This document shows, piece after piece, positions 9,910 to 18,005 of a DNA stretch of 64,000 nucleotides. A model generated the notes under the pieces. The model searched no databases. It saw only the letters and a list, made by a program, of their open reading frames with translations, and was not told where the DNA came from. Made by a program: the position numbers and the translations under genes. The stretch's first letter is position 1; each line of letters starts with the position of its first letter. The stretch spans positions 1,674,001 through 1,738,000 of the forward strand of contig CBDDLH010000016.1 of NCBI GenBank assembly GCA_965230565.1, in the 5' to 3' direction. The DNA is from BCD1 sp965230565 (lineage in GTDB: Bacteria; Bacteroidota; Bacteroidia; Chitinophagales; Saprospiraceae).

Positions 9910-10338
9910 ATGCTTGAAATAATAAAACATGCCCACTCTGGCTTCCGCTGGATCGTACTGGTGCTACTAATCGTAACCATCATTTCAGCCTTTTCAAAAA
10001 GAAAGTCCGGTGCCGCCATGAAAAGCGAAGATAAAAAATTACCGCTTTTCACACTTATTGCCACCCATATCCAATTGATACTCGGATTGGTTCTTTATTT
10101 TATCAGCCCATATGTTGTATTTGCGGCTGACACCATGAAAGATTCACTTAGAAGATTTTATACCGTTGAGCATATTGCCCTCATGATCGTAGCTATTGCT
10201 CTGATCACTGTTGGTTATAGTAAGGCTAAAAAGGCAGCATCCTGGAAACCCGTTTTCACCTATTACCTGATAGGACTCATACTGATTCTGATCAGTATTC
10301 CATGGCCATTCAGGGATCTGGGAGCAGGTTGGTTCTAA
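9910..10338 (+). CDS. Four-helix membrane protein annotated in relatives as cytochrome B-like
   Basis: About 142 residues from the internal ATG at 9910 (MLEIIKHAHSGFRW); a longer reading from 9847 adds 21 unlikely residues. Four hydrophobic helices are visible, with conserved features HAHSGFRWIV, LIATHIQLILGL, YTVEHIALM and the C-terminal ISIPWPFRDLGAGWF. Histidines in helices 1, 2 and 3 could bind haem, and homologues in flavobacteria carry the name cytochrome B, but no direct evidence of haem exists here. Divergent from the sulfotransferase and convergent with the M20 gene, with a shared terminator between. Confidence 0.8.
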   Translation: MLEIIKHAHSGFRWIVLVLLIVTIISAFSKRKSGAAMKSEDKKLPLFTLIATHIQLILGLVLYFISPYVVFAADTMKDSLRRFYTVEHIALMIVAIALITVGYSKAKKAASWKPVFTYYLIGLILILISIPWPFRDLGAGWF

Positions 10339-10369
10339 ATAGAACCTGCCTTAGCCGACAGGCAGGCAC

Positions 10370-10440
10370 TGATTTGAACGGGTAAAACGGATTTATAATG
10401 CGATGAAATCTGTTCCTACTCGTTCAAATCATTTTTTATT
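10370..10440 (+). terminator. Long hairpin terminator between convergent genes
   Basis: Perfect 11-bp arms TGATTTGAACG (10370-10380) and CGTTCAAATCA (10421-10431) with an inner CGGATTT/AAATCTG pair, followed by TTTTTT on the plus strand. It ends the membrane-protein transcript and can also serve the M20 gene arriving from the other side, whose stop codon is inside the T run. Confidence 0.7.
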
Positions 10441-11632
10441 AGTGGGCTGTCAATTGTGAAAGTGCTAACCAGGCCATTAACCCCGTAGATAATTTAAGAC
10501 AATCTTCATCTACATCGAAAGTATTGGTGTGAACAGGGGAAGTTATTCCCTTGGCTTTATTTCCGGTTCCCAGCCGGTAAAAACAGGCAGGCATCACTTG
10601 CGAATAAAAGGCAAAATCTTCTGCGGTGGTACGAAGTGGCAATTCAATTACATTTTCCTCTCCCAGGAATTCAACGGCTTTTTCCCGAACAGTTTCAGTT
10701 AGTACGGGTTCATTGATCAAACAAGGGTACCCAACCATTATATTCAATTCGTAATCACCGCCCATACCAATGGCGATATTGCTTATAATGGATTCGATTT
10801 TTTTATGAGCCTCAAACCTCCAATCCTCATCAAAAGTCCGTAAGGTCCCTTTCAGACGTACCTCATTGGGAATCACGTTAGTAGATCCACCTTCAGATTC
10901 TATATGACCAAACGTCAGCACCGTAGGCATATTTGGATTGGCATTACGACTAACCACCATTTGCAAAGCCGTAATTATGTGCGCACTGATAACAACCGGA
11001 TCAATACAATCATTGGGCAATGCCCCGTGGCCACCTTTACCTTTCACAGTGACATAAATTTCATCCGCGGAAGCCATATAAATCCCGGATCTGATGCCGA
11101 TTTTCCCAACCTCCAGAGGTGGATGGACATGCTGTCCCAATATGGTAGCAGGTCTTGGGTTTTCCAGAGCACCTTCCTTTATCATCAGGCTGGCTCCACC
11201 CGGCAGTTTCTCCTCAGCAGGCTGAAAAAGCAGCTTAATGGTCCCCTCAAAATGATCTCTAATTTCATTCAATATCCTGGCCGCACCAAGCAGGGAAGCA
11301 GTATGTACATCATGGCCACAGGCATGCATCACTCCTTCATTTACCGAGCAATAATCAGCATTATTTGCTTCCTTGATCGGCAAAGCATCCATATCTGCGC
11401 GAAGTGCCGTGATTTTTTTATCCGGGTTTTTCCCTTTTATCAGGCCAATAATACCGTGACCGGCCACATTATTCTCATAAGTGATCCCGTATGCTGATAA
11501 CTTTTGGGCAATAAAAGCAGCTGTTTCCTTTTCCTCAAAGGATAATTCAGGATGCTTATGCAGGTGACGCCGGACTGCAATTGTATCATTATGCCATTCG
11601 CTTGCCAGTTGCTTTATTTTTTCTTTCAGCAT
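10439..11632 (-). CDS. M20-family amidohydrolase (hippurate/N-acyl amino acid hydrolase-like)
   Basis: 397 residues, standard for M20D amidohydrolases. Visible motifs: RHLHKHPELSFEE at the N-terminus, ALRADMDALPI, metal-binding HACGHDVHTASLLG, QPAEEKLPGGA with the catalytic glutamates, GQHVHP, and the C-terminal TTAEDFAFYSQ and SPVHTNTFDVDE histidine. No signal peptide, so cytosolic hydrolysis of N-acylated amino acids or related amides is expected. The exact substrate cannot be told. Single-gene unit. Confidence 0.93.
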   Translation of the reverse strand: MLKEKIKQLASEWHNDTIAVRRHLHKHPELSFEEKETAAFIAQKLSAYGITYENNVAGHGIIGLIKGKNPDKKITALRADMDALPIKEANNADYCSVNEGVMHACGHDVHTASLLGAARILNEIRDHFEGTIKLLFQPAEEKLPGGASLMIKEGALENPRPATILGQHVHPPLEVGKIGIRSGIYMASADEIYVTVKGKGGHGALPNDCIDPVVISAHIITALQMVVSRNANPNMPTVLTFGHIESEGGSTNVIPNEVRLKGTLRTFDEDWRFEAHKKIESIISNIAIGMGGDYELNIMVGYPCLINEPVLTETVREKAVEFLGEENVIELPLRTTAEDFAFYSQVMPACFYRLGTGNKAKGITSPVHTNTFDVDEDCLKLSTGLMAWLALSQLTAH

Positions 11633-11823
11633 ATTGCAAAAATGTTCAGTGCTTTAATCCAGAGCATAAGTAGTTCTTTTTTTTCTGAAATGCAACACCT
11701 GGGCAAATTTTTGAGAAGAATGGGATAACCACTACCCTATTATTACAAATAACTTTGAAAACATAATTCGATATTATTTTCAGTAAAATAAAATCTTCAA
11801 AAAAATGAAAATATTAATTATTC

Positions 11824-11994
11824 CTAGTGGTTAGTCAACGTTTGAATGACGGCTGAAATTTCTGTGATTTTTTTCTCTAATCGAGGCGGAGGTTCTTTTG
11901 CTTAGCCAAAGTTAAGGAAAACGGTTCTCCAACGAAGAGTAGAGGGAAAAGGCACTGGAAGTTCCCCGTCAATTTAAGCTTGACTAACCACTAG
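11824..11994. mobile_element. MITE-like element with long terminal inverted repeats
   Basis: The ends are perfect 15-bp inverted repeats (CTAGTGGTTAGTCAA at 11824-11838; its reverse complement at 11980-11994). The match continues imperfectly inward to TGACGG on both sides, about 29 bp. The 171-bp interior codes for nothing. Size and architecture fit a miniature inverted-repeat transposable element; the parent transposase is not in the window and no clear target duplication can be read. Confidence 0.55.
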
Positions 11995-12088
11995 ACTAAT
12001 CTTGAAATGACAAAAACCAAATCAACAAAGGAGGCGAGATCCGAAACAGGAAGTCCGAATCTCAAAAGCCCCAACCAACCTTATTATA

Positions 12089-12125
12089 ATGAAGGGTAAG
12101 TCCCTTTCCGGACCTTACCCTTCAT
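12089..12125 (+). terminator. Perfect 12-bp hairpin, possible terminator
   Basis: ATGAAGGGTAAG pairs exactly with CTTACCCTTCAT around a 13-base loop with extra TCC/GGA pairing, followed by CTTTTTC on the plus strand. No established plus-strand gene precedes it except the unproven 30-codon frame, so a role as 3' stem-loop of the minus-strand gene at 12153 is also possible. Confidence 0.4.
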
Positions 12126-12152
12126 CTTTTTCAATCAATGTATTCCTGTTAC

Positions 12153-13700
12153 CTAATACTGCATTAAAACCTCCATCCTATGAGCGAAGTACTCATTATC
12201 CGGCATAAGGGTTAACGCCTTGTTGGCCATTTTTCTGGCTTTAACGTAATCACCCTCCTGGAAATAGAAAGTAGAAGCTGAGGCATAAACGGTGGTGAGC
12301 CACATATCCACGCGGTCAACCCTGCCGTACTTGGAAAGATGGTTTTCAAACACTGACATCGACCGGATGGCATTTTCTTCCTGTTGATTTTCAAAGAAGT
12401 GGCGCACACGGAGGGAATGGAAGTACAGCCTTCTATCCTGGACTTCAGGTTTGTATTCCAGAAACGGATATTTTTCAATGAATTGATTCAATTGAGTGAT
12501 ACCTTTCTCGTAGTTTCCAATTTTGTGAAGGGTTTCCATAAGAAATCCGGTCAGAGCATTTTGCACGGCCACTTCCTTTGGCCATTGACGATAGATCAAA
12601 TCAATATATTTGACAAGGCTGTCCTTGTGATTATGAACAGCATAATAATGGGCAAGTTTCACATAAAAAACCCTGTCGATACTTTCCATCAGTTCCGGGT
12701 CACTTTCCAACTGTTCGGAAAAATGTCTGTGAAAAGGATGTAAAGCTTCGGGATCTTGTTGTTGGATAATCTGGTAATCCGCAATTTTGGTAAAAACACT
12801 CACCAACTCATGTTTAACTTCCACAACAGGATATTGCTTATACAAGTTAAAAAGATCCGTCAGACCGGCAATAGTCCTGAAATTAATCCGGCGAGCAAGT
12901 TGAAACATACAAGCCTGTCTGATCACTCCGTTCCTCGGAAGCGGATAGAGTAATTGAGCTTTCTGCAAACGATTCATCGAAGCTATATAATCTTTCTGCT
13001 GGTAATAATCCAATGCCTCGTTATAATACATGTTGCCAGCCAACTGTCCCGGCGTTATGATTCCGTTTTTGTCTTTGTAGAATTTATTAAACAGGATCTC
13101 GTTATCCATTTCCGCTTCCTGTGGACTCAACATTTTCAAATCCTTAAGCAATTGACTGTAACTGGATTGGAATCGAACCTCAGCTGATGGATCAGGCGTT
13201 TCAAAAACCGGCAATCTTTTGCCTTCCATTTTCAAAATTGTTGAGATAAAAAGGCCATCGTGCCTCATTTCGAACGGCAGCTGAAAATGTTGCAGTACCA
13301 AAGCTACCAGCGCAGCCCTGGTGGCATCGTTATAGGTTCCGGTTTTAAAAAGTTGTTCAAAACTTACGTAGGGATCGTATTTTTTCAGGAAAGTCGGTTC
13401 CAGGTATTGTCTCAGTAAATCAGCAGTTTTAGCCGGGGATTTTTTACCAAATTTTTGAGCTTCAAGATTAGCGAATAAGGTATTCAGCTCTAACTTGATA
13501 TAATCCAATGCATTCTGATCATTCTGTGGAGCAGTAGCCAGATATAATTTGAGATGATCTTCAACACCACTACCAAACGGGGCATTGAGTACGGAGGCTT
13601 CAAAGGAGCTGTGAAAGACGAGGGCGTTTTCATTATTAGCATACTGGCCCATCAGGGAATGAGCAAAAAACAGTGAAAAAAGTATCAATTTAAATTTCAT
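12153..13700 (-). CDS. Secreted helical-repeat (TPR-like) protein of unknown function
   Basis: 515 residues from the ATG at 13700, which starts a proper signal peptide (MKFKLILFSLFFAHSLMGQ); the frame is open 19 codons further upstream but those residues look untranslated. The mature protein is mostly alpha-helical, with TPR-like pairs visible towards the C-terminus (YYNEALDYYQQKDYIASM; TFYFQEGDYVKARKMANKAL). I do not recognise a named family. Probably periplasmic. Transcribed alone; large gaps on both sides. Confidence 0.75.
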   Translation of the reverse strand: MKFKLILFSLFFAHSLMGQYANNENALVFHSSFEASVLNAPFGSGVEDHLKLYLATAPQNDQNALDYIKLELNTLFANLEAQKFGKKSPAKTADLLRQYLEPTFLKKYDPYVSFEQLFKTGTYNDATRAALVALVLQHFQLPFEMRHDGLFISTILKMEGKRLPVFETPDPSAEVRFQSSYSQLLKDLKMLSPQEAEMDNEILFNKFYKDKNGIITPGQLAGNMYYNEALDYYQQKDYIASMNRLQKAQLLYPLPRNGVIRQACMFQLARRINFRTIAGLTDLFNLYKQYPVVEVKHELVSVFTKIADYQIIQQQDPEALHPFHRHFSEQLESDPELMESIDRVFYVKLAHYYAVHNHKDSLVKYIDLIYRQWPKEVAVQNALTGFLMETLHKIGNYEKGITQLNQFIEKYPFLEYKPEVQDRRLYFHSLRVRHFFENQQEENAIRSMSVFENHLSKYGRVDRVDMWLTTVYASASTFYFQEGDYVKARKMANKALTLMPDNEYFAHRMEVLMQY

Positions 13701-13849
13701 AAACCGGGATTTGTCATGTAATTGAATGGTTTTGATAAAAAGGACCATACTACTCAATTACACTAATGCAGTTAAAGCAAAAAATATTTTTCAATATTGA
13801 TGTTTATTCACTATCTGCTCCTTAAGTTGTACAAAATTACAATTTTTTA

Positions 13850-13887
13850 ATAAAAAAACCGACGAACCAATAATGGTGGTTCGCCGG
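13850..13887 (-). terminator. Rho-independent terminator after the 14094-14984 gene
   Basis: Minus-strand stem CCGGCGAACCA / TGGTTCGTCGG (13859-13887) with one mismatch is followed by seven T and further AT-rich sequence. It lies about 200 bp beyond the stop codon, after the GTTTCA arrays, so the arrays would be in the 3' untranslated RNA. Confidence 0.7.
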
Positions 13888-13940
13888 CCCGAAGTTATCT
13901 ACAAAAAATTTTTGTCCAAAGAATATGAAAAGGGGAACGA

Positions 13941-14080
13941 GTTTCAGGCTGCTCCCTGGACTTGTTTCAAAGAAATTCAGCGGATTTCAAAAAAGTTTCA
14001 AAGTTGTATCAAAGTCTCCGGGATAATATGGAGGGTCATTTCCCAATCAGCTCTGAAACAACCTGAAACTTCTTGAAACC
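13941..14080. repeat. Inverted pair of GTTTCA arrays, period 10-11 bp
   Basis: Left: GTTTCA-type words spaced 10-11 bp at 13941, 13964 and then through 14019. Right: CTGAAACAAC, CTGAAACTTC, TTGAAACC (14052-14080). The right half is the reverse complement of the left word family, so the transcript could fold into a long irregular stem. Confidence 0.65.
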
Positions 14081-14093
14081 AATTAACCCTGGC

Positions 14094-14984
14094 CTACGCC
14101 CGGGCTTTTTTACGTGTAGTTTCGGCGATGCTATTTGCGCCCGATTTTACTTTTTTAATGTCCCAAACCGGATTGTAGTGCTCATCCTCATGGCTGAAGC
14201 GGCACAAAACGGTATCTCCGTTTGATTGGATATACTCAAAGGATCTATTACGATACTGACGATTAGTGGTTAACTCGGCATGAAAAACACGTTCCAAATC
14301 CCCGGATGGTGTCTGAAAATAATATGCCTTTTCAATGCCTGCAGCACATCCGATAGTCATGGTGCTGACCTCTACGATCAAAGCACCTTCACACGGTTGG
14401 TCCTTCAATATTCGCAGCAGGGTACTGGAGGCACACTCTTCAAAGACACACAAACCGGGAACAGTAGTTTTGGTCAGTAACTTTCCATTTCGGACAACTC
14501 TGATCTCAGCGTTAATATCTTTTGTCCTTTTTCTAACGTGATCTCCAATGCCTAACATGGCCAAATCATTTATTCCGTCTCCGTTGACGTCCGCGAATTG
14601 CCAGCTTTTGGCAATATAGGCTCCCCAGATATAACCGTTGAAGTACTTACCGGAGGCATCTGAACCACTGACATGGTACCAAAGGTCATGATAGCCATTT
14701 ATCTCATCTTTGGCTAATTCCTCCATCTCATCTACAATATTTACGATACGGAAACCCATCGGCAGGCAGGTCACTGTTTCGGATTCCAGACAGGCACCTT
14801 CCCTGACGGATACTTCCGAAAAAGTGAATAATTCAGCTCCATCAGAATACAGGTTGTTCACCTGTGATCGTTCATGGAACCACTGATAATAATCTTCATA
14901 AGCCCGGTCAACAAATCTGGCTTGAGGAAACAAATAAGATTGGCTGAAGCAAACGATAGCAGCTATTACAAAAAATTTTCTCAT
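14094..14984 (-). CDS. Secreted protein with bacterial SH3-like domain
   Basis: 296 residues. Signal peptide about 1-20. Residues ~55-130 look like an SH3-like domain (VSVREGACLESETV ... GYIWGAYIAKSW), the type that binds cell-wall peptides. It is followed by an FG-GAP/calcium-loop-like turn (ADVNGDGINDLAML) and a C-terminal beta-rich part with four or more cysteines. Function unknown. Single gene ended by the terminator at 13850-13887. Confidence 0.75.
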   Translation of the reverse strand: MRKFFVIAAIVCFSQSYLFPQARFVDRAYEDYYQWFHERSQVNNLYSDGAELFTFSEVSVREGACLESETVTCLPMGFRIVNIVDEMEELAKDEINGYHDLWYHVSGSDASGKYFNGYIWGAYIAKSWQFADVNGDGINDLAMLGIGDHVRKRTKDINAEIRVVRNGKLLTKTTVPGLCVFEECASSTLLRILKDQPCEGALIVEVSTMTIGCAAGIEKAYYFQTPSGDLERVFHAELTTNRQYRNRSFEYIQSNGDTVLCRFSHEDEHYNPVWDIKKVKSGANSIAETTRKKARA

Positions 14985-15152
14985 GGTGTAGGATTGAATT
15001 ATGTTTTGTAAAGCCTTGCTTCATTAATTTCTTGTTTCGTTTTGATCGGATAGTTCTATTAACTAACCTACACTTTGAAATATTGCCCCTCAGCTTAACA
15101 TTTTTTAACAAATTTTATTCTGAATTTTCCAAAATACACCTATTTAAATCAT

Positions 15153-15160
15153 TACCTTTG
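15153..15160 (+). promoter_or_regulatory. -7 box TACCTTTG of the NTF2-like gene
   Basis: Exact match to the Bacteroidota sigma-A -7 consensus TAnnTTTG, followed by CGCC, 65 bp before the start codon at 15225. No clear -33 TTG is seen. Confidence 0.6.
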
Positions 15161-15224
15161 CGCCTTTAGCTTTACAGCCAACAGTTTACACTTTAAAAGG
15201 AAATACCAGATAAATCTAAAAACA

Positions 15225-15689
15225 ATGTCGGAAGCGCAGTTAGTCAGGAAGTTTTATGAGGCCTTTCAGAACCTGGATGGGAATACCATGGCCGAATGTT
15301 ATCATGATGAAGTCGAGTTTGAAGACCCTGCATTCGGACCACTCAAAGGAGAGCGTGCCAGGGCCATGTGGAAGATGCTGTGTGGCAATGCAAAAGACCT
15401 GGAAGTGGAGTTTGAAATTATTAAGGCAGGATTCGGAGAAGCAAAAGTAAAGTGGGAAGCTCATTATACTTTTTCACAAACTGACAGGAAAGTTCACAAC
15501 ATAGTTGAAGCTGACCTGACCATTGAAAATGGAAAGATTATAAAACATAAAGACCATTTCAACTTGCGGAAATGGTCAATACAAGCCATGGGCCTAACAG
15601 GAAAGATCATTGGAGGTACTGCATTTTTCAAACGAAAACTACAGCAACAAACCAATCGACTTCTCGATAAATATATTTCCAGAAATTAA
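15225..15689 (+). CDS. NTF2-like/SnoaL-like protein
   Basis: 154 residues, cytosolic. The pattern LVRKFYEAFQNLDGNTMAEC, then FEDPAFGPLKG and a central strand set (VKWEAHYTFSQTDRKVHN, ADLTIENGKIIKHKDHFN), is that of the SnoaL/NTF2 cone fold, used by isomerases, hydratases and as a binding scaffold. No catalytic assignment is possible. The C-terminal 40 residues (LTGKIIGGTAFFKRKL) extend beyond the fold. Convergent with ftsY, three bases between the stops. Confidence 0.85.
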   Translation: MSEAQLVRKFYEAFQNLDGNTMAECYHDEVEFEDPAFGPLKGERARAMWKMLCGNAKDLEVEFEIIKAGFGEAKVKWEAHYTFSQTDRKVHNIVEADLTIENGKIIKHKDHFNLRKWSIQAMGLTGKIIGGTAFFKRKLQQQTNRLLDKYISRN

Positions 15690-15691
15690 AC

Positions 15692-16648
15692 CTATTCGAA
15701 AAGAGAATCTACAAATGCCCGTTTATTAAAGATCTGCAATTGTTCGATTCCTTCGCCAACACCGATATATTTGATCGGAATTTTAAACTGATCGGAAATA
15801 CCAATAGCTACACCACCTTTAGCCGAACCATCTAATTTGGTCAAGGCAAGGGAAGTAACATCTGTTGCATTGGTGAAATGTGTCGCCTGCTCAATCGCAT
15901 TCTGTCCTGTTGTTGCATCCAGTACGAGTAAAACTTCATGAGGAGCCGTTTCCATTCTCTTCGCAACAGAGTTCCGGATCTTTGTCAGCTCTTTCATCAA
16001 ATTAATCTTGGTATGCAAACGGCCAGCTGTATCGATGATAGCCACATCACAATTATTATTCATTGCGTACTGTACCGTTTCATAGGCAACAGCTGCAGGG
16101 TCTGTATTCATGCCTTTTGAATAAAAGTCACAACCTACCCTTTCCGCCCAGATACCCAACTGATCGACGGCAGCTGCACGGAAAGTATCGCCTGCTCCAA
16201 GCACTACTTTTTTGCCTTGTTTTTTATACTGGTGGGCTAATTTGCCAATAGTGGTAGTTTTGCCAACGCCATTTACGCCAACAACAAGGATAACCGCAGG
16301 AATATCTGTTGTAGGAAGGGTGTAGTCCTCAAGATCTTCGTTATTATTATTCTCGGCCAGCAATTGAACGATCTCATCACGGAGAATTTCATTGAGCTCC
16401 TCTGTACCCAGGTATTTATCCTTAGCCACCCGTTCTTCAATACGCTCGATGATCTTAACCGTTGTATCCAGACCAACATCGGAGGTAATCAGGGCATTTT
16501 CCAATTCATCCAGCACCTCAACATCCACGGTTGATTTTCCGGCAACGGCTCTTGACAGTTTTCCAAGGAAGGAAGTTTTGGTTTTTTCAATTCCTTTGTC
16601 GAGGTCTTCCTTTTTCTCTTTATTAAAAAATTTATTAAAAAAACTCAT
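15692..16648 (-). CDS. ftsY: Signal recognition particle receptor FtsY
   Basis: 318 residues: N domain about 25-100, then the SRP GTPase. P-loop GVNGVGKTT at 124-132, the AGDTFRAAA insertion-box motif, DTAGRLH switch, TKLDGSAKGG specificity loop. It lacks the long acidic N-terminal A domain of E. coli FtsY, as in most Bacteroidota. It docks SRP-bound ribosomes to the SecYEG translocon at the inner membrane. It follows the DUF4295-rpmG-rpmB genes on the same strand, but a terminator (16689-16720) separates them. Confidence 0.98.
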   Translation of the reverse strand: MSFFNKFFNKEKKEDLDKGIEKTKTSFLGKLSRAVAGKSTVDVEVLDELENALITSDVGLDTTVKIIERIEERVAKDKYLGTEELNEILRDEIVQLLAENNNNEDLEDYTLPTTDIPAVILVVGVNGVGKTTTIGKLAHQYKKQGKKVVLGAGDTFRAAAVDQLGIWAERVGCDFYSKGMNTDPAAVAYETVQYAMNNNCDVAIIDTAGRLHTKINLMKELTKIRNSVAKRMETAPHEVLLVLDATTGQNAIEQATHFTNATDVTSLALTKLDGSAKGGVAIGISDQFKIPIKYIGVGEGIEQLQIFNKRAFVDSLFE

Positions 16649-16688
16649 GTTGGTTTTGTTGACTTATTTTTGAAATTCGCCTCAACAC

Positions 16689-16720
16689 AAAAAGGCTTTC
16701 CTTATAACAAGAAAAGCCTC
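16689..16720 (-). terminator. Terminator between the small ribosomal genes and ftsY
   Basis: Minus-strand stem AGGCTTTTCTT / AAGGAAAGCCT (one G-U pair) followed by TTTTTG. It lies between the DUF4295 stop (16749) and the ftsY start (16648), so ftsY needs its own promoter or read-through. Confidence 0.75.
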
Positions 16721-16748
16721 TTTGGGTTCATTGCTGAAAAATGAATAA

Positions 16749-16922
16749 TTATTTCTTAGCGAGATATTCTTTAACCTCATCCTTGTGGATCATCACCTCT
16801 TTGTAAGAGTATTTTCCGGTTTTTTCATCCTTGATACTCTTAACAACTTTTACGTAATCACGACCTGAGTTGGCGTTAGCTTTACGTTGGGCAATTCTCG
16901 CGTTCTTTGATACTTTAGCCAT
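16749..16922 (-). CDS. DUF4295 small basic protein
   Basis: 57 residues, read directly from the sequence: begins MAKVSKNARIAQRKANAN, ends KDEVKEYLAKK, lysine-rich. This matches DUF4295, a Bacteroidota protein found next to the L33 and L28 genes and thought to associate with the ribosome. Same strand as rpmG, 65 bp downstream, so part of the same transcript. Confidence 0.93.
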   Translation of the reverse strand: MAKVSKNARIAQRKANANSGRDYVKVVKSIKDEKTGKYSYKEVMIHKDEVKEYLAKK

Positions 16923-16987
16923 TTCTATTTATTTTTTGAAAGTTTTCTGGTTATAAAACTACGAATTTGACTCAATAGTTCAAAACC

Positions 16988-17176
16988 TTACTTGATTTCT
17001 CTGTGAACAGTAACCTTTTTCAGAATCGGGTTATATTTTTTCAACTCCAATCTGTCAGGGGTGTTCTTACGATTTTTTTGGGTTACATAGCGGGAAGTTC
17101 CAGGCATACCTGAATTCTTGTGCTCCGTACATTCCAAAATAATCTGCTGACGATTTCCTTTACTCTTCTTGGCCAT
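16988..17176 (-). CDS. rpmG: 50S ribosomal protein L33
   Basis: 62 residues beginning MAKKSKGNRQQIILECTEHK and containing RYVTQKNRKNTPDRLELKKY, the L33 signature. Only one cysteine is present, so it is the zinc-free (C-minus) form. Lies 20 bp after rpmB in the rpmB-rpmG-DUF4295 set. Confidence 0.98.
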   Translation of the reverse strand: MAKKSKGNRQQIILECTEHKNSGMPGTSRYVTQKNRKNTPDRLELKKYNPILKKVTVHREIK

Positions 17177-17196
17177 TTTATTTTAGATTAAATGGT

Positions 17197-17445
17197 TTAT
17201 AATTTCACGCCGGTATCAATACCTTTGCGCTCTAATTTTTTGATATAAGCGTAAACGCCCAATTTGTTGATATTGCGCATTGCTTTAGCGCTGATCTTAA
17301 GCGTGATCCACTCCCCTGTTTCAGGAACGAAGAAACGTTTCTTTTGAATGTTTGGAACAAAGCGACGCTTAGTTCTTCTTTTCGAGTGAGAAACATTGTT
17401 TCCGCTAATTGGACGCTTCCCTGTTAATTGACAAACCTTTGACAT
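17197..17445 (-). CDS. rpmB: 50S ribosomal protein L28
   Basis: 82 residues with the L28 pattern MSKVCQLTGKRPISGNNVSHS and RRFVPNIQKKRFFVPETG. No convincing promoter of its own is visible upstream; the next upstream transcription signal is that of tRNA-Arg at 17904-17911, suggesting co-transcription through the tRNA-derived repeats (inference). Confidence 0.98.
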   Translation of the reverse strand: MSKVCQLTGKRPISGNNVSHSKRRTKRRFVPNIQKKRFFVPETGEWITLKISAKAMRNINKLGVYAYIKKLERKGIDTGVKL

Positions 17446-17479
17446 GATTACGTATTAAAGTTTATTCCTTTAAAGTTAT

Positions 17480-17638
17480 GACTCCGGCAGGATTCGAATC
17501 TACCTGGCTAACGCCTGTTAGACAGGCCTGCAACCTTCCCGGCACTTCCCGACATTTCATGTTCGGGATGATTCTTTCGAATCATGCCGCGGATGCTCTA
17601 TCCAGTTGAATCCAAGCTTGAGACTTTTCAAACTTAGT
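17480..17638 (-). repeat. tRNA-Arg-derived 159-bp repeat, copy 1
   Basis: Read on the minus strand it keeps the tRNA D-arm (CAACTGGATAGAGCA) and the T-loop plus 3' acceptor (TTCGAATCCTGCCGGAGTC). The anticodon arm is replaced by an insert with two stable hairpins, ATGATTC-GAAA-GAATCAT (GNRA-type tetraloop) and CCCGAACAT/ATGTCGGG. A second insert, CCTGTCTAACAGG, splits the T-stem. The 5' acceptor strand is lost, so it cannot be a working tRNA. Confidence 0.85.
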
Positions 17639-17797
17639 GACTCCGGCAGGATTCGAATCTACCTGGCTAACGCCTGTTAGACAGGTCTGCAACCTTCCCG
17701 GCACTTCCCGACATTTCATGTTCGGGATGATTCTTTCGAATCATGCCGCGGATGCTCTATCCAGTTGAATCCAAGCTTGAGACTTTTCAAACTTAGT
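17639..17797 (-). repeat. tRNA-Arg-derived 159-bp repeat, copy 2
   Basis: Differs from copy 1 by one base (T for C near 17686) and directly abuts the 3' end of the real tRNA-Arg. The three copies of GACTCCGGCAGGATTCGAA (17480, 17639, 17798) are exactly 159 bp apart, so the unit was duplicated recently. Confidence 0.85.
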
Positions 17798-17870
17798 GAC
17801 TCCGGCAGGATTCGAACCTGCAACCTCCTGATCCGTAGTCAGGTGCTCTATCCAGTTGAGCCACGGAGCC
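17797..17870 (-). tRNA. tRNA-Arg (anticodon ACG)
   Basis: Full cloverleaf on the minus strand: acceptor GGCTCCG pairs with CGGAGTC (one G-U), D-arm GCTC/GAGC, anticodon stem CCTGA/TCAGG with loop CTACGGA giving ACG, T-arm GCAGG-TTCGAAT-CCTGC, discriminator A. CCA is not encoded. ACG is read as ICG and decodes CGU/CGC/CGA. Confidence 0.97.
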
Positions 17871-17903
17871 TTAAAATAATGTTACTTATTTCAAACGCGG
17901 CTG

Positions 17904-17911
17904 CAAAGGTA
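17904..17911 (-). promoter_or_regulatory. -7 box TACCTTTG of tRNA-Arg
   Basis: Exact TAnnTTTG on the minus strand, 34 bp upstream of the tRNA 5' end. Probably drives the tRNA and possibly the repeats and rpmB-rpmG behind it. Confidence 0.6.
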
Positions 17912-18005
17912 AAATCTTTTTTATACTTATGCAAAAGGTTTTTTAAAATTAAACAAAAAATCTTTAAAATAATTCCCCGATGCAATCAGTGTTTTTTATG
18001 AATCA

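Larger units (their letters stand above)
11633..12152. other. Intergenic region holding a MITE-like element and a hairpin
   Basis: 520 bp without a convincing gene. Contents: the palindromic element at 11824-11994, a 30-codon open frame on the plus strand at 12007-12099 (start ATG, sequence rich in Lys/Ser/Asn, no recognisable family), and a hairpin at 12089-12125 whose left arm includes the stop of that frame. The tiny frame is noted but not claimed as a gene. Confidence 0.5.
13701..14093. other. Intergenic region with terminator and inverted GTTTCA word arrays
   Basis: Holds the terminator at 13850-13887 and a 10-11-bp-period array of the word GTTTCA. Left half 13941-14019 is on the plus strand; right half 14052-14080 has the complementary word TGAAAC and ends 14 bp from the stop codon of the gene at 14094. 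No gene. Confidence 0.6.

Noticed and set aside
12007..12099. 30-codon open frame ending in a hairpin
   Set aside because: No ribosome-binding context, family or conservation can be shown; kept only as a note in the intergenic entry.
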